A stretch of DNA of 64,000 nt from Nocardia beijingensis NBRC 16342 (GTDB taxonomy: Bacteria; Actinomycetota; Actinomycetes; Mycobacteriales; Mycobacteriaceae), in NCBI RefSeq assembly GCF_001612785.1, contig NZ_BDBC01000031.1, positions 124,001 to 188,000 of the forward strand, written 5' to 3'. Made by a program: the position numbers and the translations under genes. Under the pieces are notes generated by a model that was not told where the DNA came from, did no database searches, and worked only from the letters and a program-made list of their open reading frames with translations. Positions 47,954-55,252 of this stretch are shown piece by piece. Position 1 is the stretch's first letter. The number at the start of each line of letters is the position of its first letter.

Positions 47954-47980
47954 TGTCGAGAACGTGACGCCTGCTTCGTC
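47954..47980 (+). promoter_or_regulatory. ECF42-type promoter
   Basis: TGTCGA (47954-47959), 17-bp spacer, CGTC (47977-47980), 52 bp before the YciI start. This corresponds to the TGTCGA / CG(A/T)C pattern described for ECF42 autoregulation. Confidence 0.6.
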
Positions 47981-48031
47981 CCAGGGATACGAGCAGCCAC
48001 GAGGGCCGCGCGACGAAGAAGGAGAACGACC

Positions 48032-48436
48032 ATGAAGTACCTGCTGCTGAAGCACTACCGCGGCGCCCCTGCTTCGGTCAACGACGTGCCGATGGACAAG
48101 TGGACGCCGGAGGAGATCGACGCGCACGTGCAGTACATGCGCGATTTCGCGACCCGCTTGGTGGAGACGGGCGAGTTCGTCGGCGAGCAAGCATTGGCGC
48201 CGGAGGGCGCGTGGGTGCGTCACGACGGCGAGGGGCGCCCGCCGGTGACCGATGGCCCGTTCGCCGAGACCAAGGACCTCATCGCCGGTTGGATGATCAT
48301 CGACGTCGAGTCCTGGGAGCGTGCGGTCGAGCTGGCCGGGGAGCTGTCCGCCGCCCCCGGTGCGGGCGGCAAGCCGATCCACGAATGGCTCGAGGTGCGG
48401 CCGTTCCTCACCGGAATGCCCTTGGTGACCGAGTGA
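48032..48436 (+). CDS. YciI/DGPF-domain protein
   Basis: 134 residues, one ferredoxin-like YCII domain. MKYLLLKHYRGAP begins it; WTPEEIDAHVQYMRDF and the hallmark TDGPFAETKDLIAGWMIIDV (about 71-90, DGPF at 72-75) are intact, ending with WLEVRPF. DGPF proteins are the standard genomic partners of ECF42 sigma factors, as here, where the stop overlaps the sigma start by 4 bp. The proposed role is in stress signalling; no reaction is established. AAGGAG precedes the ATG. Confidence 0.92.
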   Translation: MKYLLLKHYRGAPASVNDVPMDKWTPEEIDAHVQYMRDFATRLVETGEFVGEQALAPEGAWVRHDGEGRPPVTDGPFAETKDLIAGWMIIDVESWERAVELAGELSAAPGAGGKPIHEWLEVRPFLTGMPLVTE

Positions 48437-49578
48437 ACGAGTCGCTGCTGCGGGAGCTCGTGCCCGCGGTGATCGGCATTCTCGGCCGGCGTGGCGCGGA
48501 TTTCGCGTCGGCCGAGGATGCCGTGCAGGAAGCCCTGATCCGGGCGTTGGAGACGTGGCCGGACGATCCGCCGCGCGATCCGCAGGCGTGGCTGGTCGCG
48601 GTGTCGTGGCGGAAGTTCCTCGACGCCGCCCGCGCCGAGGCGTCGCGGCGGGGGCGGGAGCTCGCCGCGGAAGCCGAGCCGCCCGCCGGTCCGGCGCAGG
48701 CCACGGACGACACGCTGCGGCTGTTCTTCCTGTGCGCGCACCCGGCGTTGCCGCAGGCGGCGGCCGTCGCGTTGACGCTGCGGGCGGTCGGTGGGCTGAC
48801 CACCCGCCAGATCGCCGAGGCCTTCCTGGTCCCCGAGGCGACCATGGCGCAGCGGATCAGCCGGGCCAAGCGGCGGATCGCGGGGCTGCCGCTCGACCGG
48901 GCGGGTGATCTCGGCACGGTGCTGCGGGTGCTCTATCTCGTCTTCAACGAAGGGTACGGCGGGGATGTGGACCTGGCGGGCGAGGCGATCCGCCTGGCCC
49001 GCCAGCTCGTCGCCCTGACCGACGAACCCGAGGTCGCGGGCCTGCTGGCGCTGATGCTGCTGCACCATGCGCGGCGCGCGTCACGCACCGGCCCCGGCGG
49101 TCGTCTGGTGCCGCTCGCCGAGCAGGACCGGGGTTTGTGGGACACGCGGCTGATCGCCGAGGGCGTCGAGATCCTGCAGACCGCGCTGGCCCGCGACCGG
49201 TTGGGTGAGTACCAGGCGCAGGCCGCGATCGCCGCTCTGCACGCGGACGCGCGCTGCGCCGCCGAGACGGACTGGGTGCAGATCGTGGAGTGGTACGACG
49301 AGCTGCTGCGCCGCACCGGCAGCCCGGTCGTGCGGCTCAACCGCGCGGTGGCGATCGGCGAGGCCGACGGACCGCGGGCAGGCCTGGCGGCGTTGGCCGA
49401 CGTGCGCCCCGACTTGCCCAGGTACGCCGCGGTGACGGCGTACCTGCACGAACGCGCCGGCGATCTCGAACGTGCCGCCGAGCTGTATGCCGAGGCCTCT
49501 CGTGCCGCCAGCAGCGTGCCGGAGCGCGACCACCTCACCCGGGAGGCCGCGCGAGTGCGCCAACTGCTGCGGCCGTGA
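48433..49578 (+). CDS. ECF42-family RNA polymerase sigma factor
   Basis: 381 residues. Sigma region 2 (FASAEDAVQEALIRALETWP, about 23-42) and region 4 (GGLTTRQIAEAFLVPEATMA then QRISRAKRRI, about 121-150) are followed by a C-terminal extension of about 200 residues with TPR-like helices (FNEGYGGDVDLAGEAIRLAR, YHE/YDELLRRTGSPVVRLNRAVA), the ECF42 signature. The extension, not an anti-sigma factor, is required for activity in this group. GTG 48433 overlaps the YciI stop. Predicted to drive its own operon from 47954-47980. Confidence 0.93.
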   Translation: MNESLLRELVPAVIGILGRRGADFASAEDAVQEALIRALETWPDDPPRDPQAWLVAVSWRKFLDAARAEASRRGRELAAEAEPPAGPAQATDDTLRLFFLCAHPALPQAAAVALTLRAVGGLTTRQIAEAFLVPEATMAQRISRAKRRIAGLPLDRAGDLGTVLRVLYLVFNEGYGGDVDLAGEAIRLARQLVALTDEPEVAGLLALMLLHHARRASRTGPGGRLVPLAEQDRGLWDTRLIAEGVEILQTALARDRLGEYQAQAAIAALHADARCAAETDWVQIVEWYDELLRRTGSPVVRLNRAVAIGEADGPRAGLAALADVRPDLPRYAAVTAYLHERAGDLERAAELYAEASRAASSVPERDHLTREAARVRQLLRP

Positions 49579-49593
49579 GCGCACCGCGGGGAC

Positions 49594-51162
49594 CTACCGC
49601 ACGCTGATCGTGACGGTCCTGGTCCGCGGCACGGCGGGCAGCTTGGTGGTGTCGACCATCAGCACCTCACCGGTGTCCTGCGCGCCGCCGGCCAGGAGCT
49701 TGGCTTTCAGCCCGAATGGCGGCCGGTCGCCGGTGGCGGCCTCGACGCCGAAGTCGCTGTCGTCGGCGATATAGAGGGTCTTGCCGCCGTCACGGGTGGC
49801 GACGCCCTCGATCTTGTCGTGGCCGAAGAATTCGCCCTCTGCGTTCAGGCCGTCCAGCAGGCCCCCGAGATCCAGGGCGGACGTTTTGGCGACGGGGGTG
49901 ATGCCCGCCTTCCGCAGTGTGGCGACGCCGTCGGCGGTCGGCACTGCGCCGACGAGGAGTTCCAGCGGCTTGCCATCGACCAGCAGCCCGAGCTCCGGAT
50001 CGTAGCGTGCGCCTTGCACCTTCACCTGCGGGCCGACATCGGTCGCGCCGGCGATATCGATCGTCCACAGCTTCTTGTTCGCCTTGGGCGGTTTGCCGCC
50101 GTCGCGCTCGTCGACAAGGAAGGTTGTGCCGGTCAGCGCCGTGATCTCGGAGACCGCCAGCTTCTGTTTCGGCTCCTCCAGCGGATACACGAATTCCTTG
50201 ACGTCCCTCGTCTTCAGATCCACGGTGACGATCCGGGTCATGGGCACTTCACGCGCCGACGCGACACCCGGCTCGCTCAGTGCGCTCTGCATGATGCCGA
50301 CCAATGTGCTGCCGTCCGGTGTGACGGTGAGTCCTTCCATGCCCTGGTTCGGGGTGCGCAGCGAAAGCTCCTTGGGCAGACCATTTCCCGGCGTCAGTCG
50401 CTCGAGCTCGGTACCGCCGGCGTCGAAGTGCACGAGGAACGGCCCGTACTCGTCCGACACCCAGAAGGTGCCGTCGGGCAGCGCGGCCAGGCCCTCGCTG
50501 TCGATGCCGTGATCGGTGGGCGGAAGGACGGCGCCGTCGAGGTCGCGGAAGGTCTCGCCGGTGCCTGCGGAGGTGTCGATCAGGCCGTTCAACGGCTGGC
50601 CCGCCGCATTCTTCAAGGGAATCGTGCTTTCCAGCACCGCCTTGCTGCCGACCAATTTGAATTTGGCGATGGCGGGCGTGAAAGCCGGTAGGGGTGTGAG
50701 TTTCTCGTTCTTGGCTCTGCCTTCTACGTTCGGACCACGGTCGGTGAGACCGTAGAACTCGTCGGCCGATCCCGGCACCGGCGTGAACGCCGATCCGTAG
50801 CCGCTGCCCTGCACGCTCACTCCACCGAATTCACCGAGCGGCGGGATGTCGGTGGTGAACAGCTTCACGGCGTCGGTGGTGGTCACGGTGATGCTGTCGG
50901 ACCCGGTGTACCCGGCCGCCGGTGTGTAGACCACCGCGCCGTCGGCGCGGCGGGTGATCGTGCCGTGCCGCGGATCGGCGACCGCGACCGCGGCGCTGCC
51001 TCCGGTCGCGGCCAGCAGCTCGTCCAGCGAGATCACCAGGGGCTGGTCCTTGGCGGCGGTGAAGTCCGCCGCCGGGCTCGATGACGAGCAAGCGGACAGA
51101 ACGGCGGTCGCGCACACGGCGGCCATGACGAGTGCGCTTCGGGTACTGCGGTGCGTTCTCAC
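49594..51162 (-). CDS. Lipoprotein, esterase-like activity of phytase family
   Basis: 522 residues. Signal peptide RTHRSTRSALVMAAVCATAV ending in lipobox LSAC. A short Ig/cadherin-like part (TITRRADGAVVYTPAAGYTG) precedes the phytase-like beta-propeller (PF13449): FYGLTDRGPNVEGRAKNEKL, GIDSEGLAALPDGTFWVSDE, NQGMEGLTVTPDGSTLVGIM and the closing IEGVATRDGGKTLYIADDSD. Likely a surface phosphoesterase/esterase, perhaps scavenging phosphate; activity unproved. GTG 51162 is chosen because it heads the signal peptide; an upstream ATG 51237 would add 25 residues. Confidence 0.88.
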   Translation of the reverse strand: MRTHRSTRSALVMAAVCATAVLSACSSSSPAADFTAAKDQPLVISLDELLAATGGSAAVAVADPRHGTITRRADGAVVYTPAAGYTGSDSITVTTTDAVKLFTTDIPPLGEFGGVSVQGSGYGSAFTPVPGSADEFYGLTDRGPNVEGRAKNEKLTPLPAFTPAIAKFKLVGSKAVLESTIPLKNAAGQPLNGLIDTSAGTGETFRDLDGAVLPPTDHGIDSEGLAALPDGTFWVSDEYGPFLVHFDAGGTELERLTPGNGLPKELSLRTPNQGMEGLTVTPDGSTLVGIMQSALSEPGVASAREVPMTRIVTVDLKTRDVKEFVYPLEEPKQKLAVSEITALTGTTFLVDERDGGKPPKANKKLWTIDIAGATDVGPQVKVQGARYDPELGLLVDGKPLELLVGAVPTADGVATLRKAGITPVAKTSALDLGGLLDGLNAEGEFFGHDKIEGVATRDGGKTLYIADDSDFGVEAATGDRPPFGLKAKLLAGGAQDTGEVLMVDTTKLPAVPRTRTVTISVR

Positions 51163-51377
51163 CAGCGATGCGTACCGTCCGAGCCCGGCCTCCAGTTGGC
51201 CTCGAGCTGAACGGGAGCCGTCGATCCCCACAATCATCCGATTATTCTGCGGTGTTACCAGCGCTGACGAACGTGGATATCGCGGCACCGAGCACAGGCC
51301 GAGCCGTCACCGGGCCGAGATCGTCCCGTCGCCTCCGGAGAGCTCGGCGGAGGTGTCGTGTCGTTGCCCTGGCGATC

Positions 51378-51383
51378 TACGGT
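51378..51383 (+). promoter_or_regulatory. -10 element of a leaderless promoter (enoyl-CoA hydratase)
   Basis: TACGGT lies 6 bp before ATG 51390. The intervening GGAGGT is too close to the ATG to be a ribosome site. Confidence 0.35.
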
Positions 51384-51389
51384 GGAGGT

Positions 51390-52169
51390 ATGACCGCCTT
51401 GGAGTATCGGCATGTGCTGGTCGCGCGGGACGGCGACACGGTGCGCATCACCATGAACCGGCCGAGGCAGCGCAATGCGCTGTCGGGCGAACATCTGGGC
51501 GAGTTGCTCGCCGCGTTCCAGGCGGCGGGCGAGACCGACGCCACCGGGATAGTGCTCGGGGCGCACGGCCCGGTGTTCTCCGCGGGACACGACTTCGCCG
51601 ACGTCGCCGCGCGTGACCTGCTCGGCGTGCGGGAACTGCTCGCGCTGTGCACGGAACTGATGTCGACCATCCAGTCGGTGCCGCAGGTGGTGGTCGCCCG
51701 GGTGCAGGGTCTGGCCACGGCCGCCGGCTGCCAACTGGTGGCCTCGTGCGATCTGGCCGTCGCCGCCGAATCGGCCGGTTTCGCGCTCCCCGGCGGCAAG
51801 GGTGGCTGGTTCTGTCACACGCCCGCGGTGCCGGTGGCCCGCGCCGTCGGCCGCAAACGACTGATGGAACTCGCCCTCACCGGCGACCCGATCGATGCCC
51901 GCACCGCCGAGCAGTGGGGCCTGATCAACAGAGCGGTGCCGGACGCCGAGCTGGACACCGCCGTCGACGAGTTGCTGGCCCGCGCGACCAGGGGTAGCCG
52001 GGCCAGCAAGGCACTGGGCAAACGCACTCTCTACCGCCAGCTCGACCGTCCGGAAGCGGATGCCTACACCCTCGCCCTGGAAGTCATGGCCGCTGCCGCT
52101 CAACTACCCGGCGCCAGGGAAGGGATGGCGGCCTTCCTCGCGAAGCGCCCGCCTGTCTGGAGCGATTAG
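51390..52169 (+). CDS. Enoyl-CoA hydratase/isomerase family protein (ECHDC3-like)
   Basis: 259 residues, crotonase fold. ITMNRPRQRNALSGEHLGEL (about 21-40), the first oxyanion-hole loop PVFSAGHDFADV (about 66-77) and the second QGLATAAGCQLVASCDLAVA (about 109-128) are present. GGKGGWFCHTPAVPVARAVG is characteristic of the ECHDC3-like subgroup. The first catalytic Glu of true hydratases is not evident in the GCQLV position, so hydratase activity is uncertain. ATG 51390 with leaderless-type -10. A hairpin CCCCGT-gcgg-ACGGGG (52181-52196) follows. Confidence 0.88.
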   Translation: MTALEYRHVLVARDGDTVRITMNRPRQRNALSGEHLGELLAAFQAAGETDATGIVLGAHGPVFSAGHDFADVAARDLLGVRELLALCTELMSTIQSVPQVVVARVQGLATAAGCQLVASCDLAVAAESAGFALPGGKGGWFCHTPAVPVARAVGRKRLMELALTGDPIDARTAEQWGLINRAVPDAELDTAVDELLARATRGSRASKALGKRTLYRQLDRPEADAYTLALEVMAAAAQLPGAREGMAAFLAKRPPVWSD

Positions 52170-52180
52170 CGTCGGTCCGT

Positions 52181-52196
52181 CCCCGTGCGGACGGGG
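52181..52196. terminator. Hairpin between convergent genes
   Basis: CCCCGT-gcgg-ACGGGG (52181-52196), or alternatively CCGTCC/GGACGG (52177-52194), lies in the 30-bp gap between the crotonase gene and the reductase gene. Confidence 0.5.
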
Positions 52197-52199
52197 TCG

Positions 52200-53285
52200 T
52201 CAGCGCTTGAAACGTCCGGCGAATCCGCGCAGAGGCAGATCCGCGCTGGTGATGATGCCGGGGCGGGCGGCGACGACGGATCTTATCGAGTTGAGGGCGG
52301 GCAGGCCGGTGACGGTCATGCCGATCGAGGCGAAGCTTTCGGGATCGGATAGATCGGTGCCCCGGCGCGGAATGATCATGTGCTTGCTGTAGATGTTCGG
52401 GTCGCCGGTGACCTGAGTGATGTAGCAGCCTTTGATCTTCCAGGCCGGGTCGGTGTGCGGGGTCATCTGCCATTCGAGGTGGCTCTCCACACGCGGCACG
52501 CCGTCGACCAATCCCTGGTACTTGATGTAGCTGGCGCCGAGCGAACCCTCGGGCAGGAAGTACCAACCCAAGTCGACGTCTTTCGTGCACGCGCCGAGTT
52601 CGTAACCGAAGCGCACCTCGTCGAGTTCGAGGTCGAAGGCGTCGGCCATGAGATAGACCGAGTCGGCGAACACCGCGGTGTATTTGTAGAGCGAGTCCGG
52701 GATGGTCGGGTCGTCGACTCGGCGGCCGTAGCCGACGGCTTTCCAGGTGTCGACGGAATGATGGCAGGAGACGTCGACCGATTCGGTGACCGTGATGTTC
52801 TCGATATCGGCGACGTCGGCGGTGTGCACGATGCCGAGTATCTGGCACAGGCCGGGGTTCATGCCGGTGCCGTAGAAGGTCGAATGGCCGCGCTCGCAGG
52901 CGGCTTGGATGACTGCGCTGACCTCGCGGCCGGAAGGGTGCGGATGGTTGGTGTCGCGGTGGAATCCGGTGATCCAGTCCGCGGTGGTCACGACATTGAT
53001 TCCCGCCTCGAGAACCTTCTCGTAGAGGTCCTCGTCCGGGAATACCCCATGGAAGGTGAGCACGTCCGGGTTCGCGGCGATGATCTGTTCGACCGAGCCC
53101 GTGGCGATCACCCCGATCGGTCCGAGGCCGACGATCTCCCCCGCGTCGCGCCCGATCTTGTCCGGCGAATAGCAGTGCAGTCCCACGAGTTCGAGATCGG
53201 GGTGGTTGCGGATACGGCCGATCATCTCGGTGCCGAGGTTGCCGGTCGCGACCTGGAATACCCGGACTTTGCCGGAGGTGCTCAT
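52200..53285 (-). CDS. DapB-fold NAD(P)-dependent dehydrogenase (amine dehydrogenase family)
   Basis: 361 residues. RVFQVATGNLGTEMIGRI (about 8-25) is the Rossmann start in the style of dihydrodipicolinate reductase, with HPDLELVGLHCYSPDKIGRD next and NVVTTADWITGFH (about 98-110). The C-terminal part matches the family containing 2,4-diaminopentanoate dehydrogenase and related mycobacterial enzymes. The length (about 360) excludes true DapB (about 250). ATGA overlap with the Rieske oxygenase gene shows a common pathway. The substrate is unknown, possibly a steroid or lipid intermediate given the Rieske partner. Confidence 0.85.
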   Translation of the reverse strand: MSTSGKVRVFQVATGNLGTEMIGRIRNHPDLELVGLHCYSPDKIGRDAGEIVGLGPIGVIATGSVEQIIAANPDVLTFHGVFPDEDLYEKVLEAGINVVTTADWITGFHRDTNHPHPSGREVSAVIQAACERGHSTFYGTGMNPGLCQILGIVHTADVADIENITVTESVDVSCHHSVDTWKAVGYGRRVDDPTIPDSLYKYTAVFADSVYLMADAFDLELDEVRFGYELGACTKDVDLGWYFLPEGSLGASYIKYQGLVDGVPRVESHLEWQMTPHTDPAWKIKGCYITQVTGDPNIYSKHMIIPRRGTDLSDPESFASIGMTVTGLPALNSIRSVVAARPGIITSADLPLRGFAGRFKR

Positions 53286-54274
53286 GTGGTGGGCCTTTCG
53301 GGATAGAACTGCACTGCCCACTCACGCAACGCCTTGAAACCGGCGTATTCCTTGCGCGAGAACGCGGGCGGATCCGTATAGCGCTGGTGCGCCCAGATAT
53401 CGACGTCGGCTTCGAACTGCTGGATGACGAAGCCTGCCATCGTCTTTCCGTACCGGGTGATCTCGGGGCCGTCGTCCCCGGCTCTGCGTCCGATCCACAC
53501 GGTGAAGCGGACGTCGGAGGTGTAGTCGTCCACGGGCGTCACCGCGGGCATGGTGCGGTTGTCGACCATGCCCCAGCTCTTGGTGATCGAGCATCCCAGT
53601 CCCGCGTTGATCGATTCGACGCCGCTGTTGATCTGGTCCTCGGCCACGCCCTCGTCGAAGGCGATGGTGAAGTCGACATACGACACCGGCCCGGAGAAGT
53701 CGTGACGAGTGAATTCCGGGACGAACGGTGTCTTGTGCACGAACTTGAAATGCGCGAAATCGACGCCGTTCTCCATGACGTACTGCGGGTGCAGTTCCAG
53801 CCCCGGCCGGTACAGCGTGGCCGCGGGCACCGGCGGGTAGTAGTCGGCGGCGGTCTTGCCGTCACCGAAAGCCTCGAAGATGTCTGGGATTTCGAAAGAC
53901 GGGTCACGGCCATCGATGTCGTGCCAGATCCACACCGCTTCGTTCCGCTCCACCACCGGGTAGCTGCGGATCCGGCGGCCCTTGTTCGGATGGCTCTCGT
54001 ACGGGACACAGACGTTGCGCCCGTCCCCGTTCCATTCCCAGCCGTGGAACGGGCATACCAGATGCTCGCCCACCACATGACCGCCGTAACCGAGATGAGC
54101 GCCGAGGTGCTCACAGTAGGCGTCGAAGACCGCGACCCGGCCGGCTGCCGACCGCCAGGCGACCATCTCACGCCCGAAGTACTTCATCTTGTGCACCGCG
54201 CCGACCGCGATCTCACTGCACCAGGCCACCTGAAACCAACCCGACGGCTGCATCGACAGCGGTGGTTTTGCCAT
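53282..54274 (-). CDS. Rieske [2Fe-2S] non-heme iron oxygenase (KshA-like)
   Basis: 330 residues. Rieske cluster ligands are in YCEHLGAHLG and CPFHGWEW (CxH at about 52-54, CxxH at about 73-76). The catalytic domain has ENGVDFAHFKFVHKT (about 160-174), holding the bridging Asp and the two iron-binding His. Closest in style to the 3-ketosteroid 9-alpha-hydroxylase oxygenase family, but the reductase partner KshB is not nearby, so the steroid assignment is tentative. GGAGG 5-6 nt before ATG 54274. Divergent from a TetR gene, whose operator covers this promoter. Confidence 0.92.
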   Translation of the reverse strand: MAKPPLSMQPSGWFQVAWCSEIAVGAVHKMKYFGREMVAWRSAAGRVAVFDAYCEHLGAHLGYGGHVVGEHLVCPFHGWEWNGDGRNVCVPYESHPNKGRRIRSYPVVERNEAVWIWHDIDGRDPSFEIPDIFEAFGDGKTAADYYPPVPAATLYRPGLELHPQYVMENGVDFAHFKFVHKTPFVPEFTRHDFSGPVSYVDFTIAFDEGVAEDQINSGVESINAGLGCSITKSWGMVDNRTMPAVTPVDDYTSDVRFTVWIGRRAGDDGPEITRYGKTMAGFVIQQFEADVDIWAHQRYTDPPAFSRKEYAGFKALREWAVQFYPERPTT

Positions 54275-54335
54275 CTCGATCCTCCAAGCTGCCGAGGGCT
54301 GCTCGGCTCCTGGGCCTTTCCCACGCGGCGAGTCG

Positions 54336-54375
54336 AGCGTAGAACCCTCTGTGAAAGAATTCAAGAGGGTTCTAC
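54336..54375 (-). promoter_or_regulatory. Promoter and TetR-type operator of the Rieske operon
   Basis: Perfect 11-bp inverted repeat GTAGAACCCTC (54339-54349) / GAGGGTTCTAC (54365-54375), 15-bp spacer. On the minus strand -35 TTGAAT (54364-54359) lies inside the spacer and -10 TACGCT (54341-54336) starts in the second arm, 17 bp away. Bound repressor would cover both. Confidence 0.6.
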
Positions 54376-54403
54376 GAAACTGGAACTGCCTGATCACGGC
54401 CGA

Positions 54404-54409
54404 TAGACT
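54404..54409 (+). promoter_or_regulatory. -10 element of a leaderless promoter (TetR gene)
   Basis: TAGACT lies 8 bp before the GTG start at 54418, just downstream of the operator, so the regulator may also control itself. Confidence 0.35.
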
Positions 54410-54417
54410 CGGTCCTC

Positions 54418-55035
54418 GTGACGAAAGCGGCGGTAAGCGGGCGACGCGCCAACAAGCGCGGGGTTCGTTCCAGGGAGAGCATGCTCGAGGCGGCGATCGC
54501 ATCGCTGGCCACGGGCGACCCCGCCGCGGTGTCCGGAAATCGGATCGCCCGCGACATCGGCGCGACCTGGAGCGTCGTCAAGTACCAGTTCGGCGACATC
54601 GACGGCCTGTGGGCCGCGGTCCTGCGCTACACCGCCGACAAGCGCGGCGACCTGCCCGCCGGGATCAAACCGGACGGCACGCTGCGCGAGCGTGTGAGCG
54701 CCATGATCACGGCGATGGCCGTCGGGCTGCGCAAGCCCGAATCACTCGCCATCGAAACGCTGCGCGCCGCGCTCCCCCGCGAGCACGCCGAACTCGAACG
54801 CGACTACCCGCTCACCGCCGCCGAACTGGCCTCGTGGAAACCCAACTGGGACACCGCCTGTGCGAAGGCGTTCGCCGACCTCGAACTCGACCCGGTCAAG
54901 GTGCGGCAGGTGGCCGCTCTGATCCCAGCGGCCATGCGGGGCATCACCTCCGAACGCACCCTGGGCACCTACGGCAATCTCGACGACGCGCTCGAGGCGC
55001 TGATCGGCGGCATCGTCGCCTACCTCGAAGCCTGA
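54418..55035 (+). CDS. TetR-family transcriptional regulator
   Basis: 205 residues. N-terminal helix-turn-helix RGVRSRESMLEAAIASLATG then NRIARDIGATWSVVKYQFGD (about 14-60), with the YxxFxD-like YQFGDIDGLW end typical of TetR. The C-terminal ligand domain has MITAMAVGLRKPESLAIETL and ends IVAYLEA. It probably represses the divergent Rieske/reductase operon through 54339-54375. The GTG start has no ribosome site and a TAGACT 8 bp upstream, hence probably leaderless. Confidence 0.92.
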   Translation: MTKAAVSGRRANKRGVRSRESMLEAAIASLATGDPAAVSGNRIARDIGATWSVVKYQFGDIDGLWAAVLRYTADKRGDLPAGIKPDGTLRERVSAMITAMAVGLRKPESLAIETLRAALPREHAELERDYPLTAAELASWKPNWDTACAKAFADLELDPVKVRQVAALIPAAMRGITSERTLGTYGNLDDALEALIGGIVAYLEA

Positions 55036-55099
55036 CCACCTGGTCGGCCACCCGGCTGCTATGGTCGGACGGATACCGATCGGAGCGAGGAAGTCGAAC

Positions 55100-55129
55100 A
55101 TGGCAGGTGAACTCGACATCTCGGGATAG
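55100..55129 (+). CDS. Putative 9-residue leader peptide of ABC-F gene
   Basis: ATG 55100, preceded by AGGAAG (55088-55093), reads MAGELDISG and ends at TAG 55127-55129. Downstream come nested hairpins, GGCCAC/GTGGCC (55144-55149 with 55178-55183) enclosing GGCGC/GCGCC (55155-55159 with 55167-55171), before the ABC-F ATG at 55253. Leader peptides of this kind control several antibiotic-induced ABC-F genes in actinomycetes and firmicutes; the inference here rests on layout. Confidence 0.5.
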   Translation: MAGELDISG

Positions 55130-55143
55130 CGCCCGAGGCTGAC

Positions 55144-55183
55144 GGCCACCGGTAGGCGCGCTCACAGCGCCGCTGTCGTGGCC
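55144..55183 (+). promoter_or_regulatory. Nested hairpin, possible attenuator of ABC-F gene
   Basis: Outer 6-bp stem GGCCAC/GTGGCC and inner 5-bp stem GGCGC/GCGCC, 15 nt after the leader-peptide stop. Confidence 0.4.
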
Positions 55184-55252
55184 ATGTCGTCGTTTCACCA
55201 TCCTTCCTCGCGCGGTGTCGATCCCGCGCGTCCACCTGACTTCGAGGTAGCC

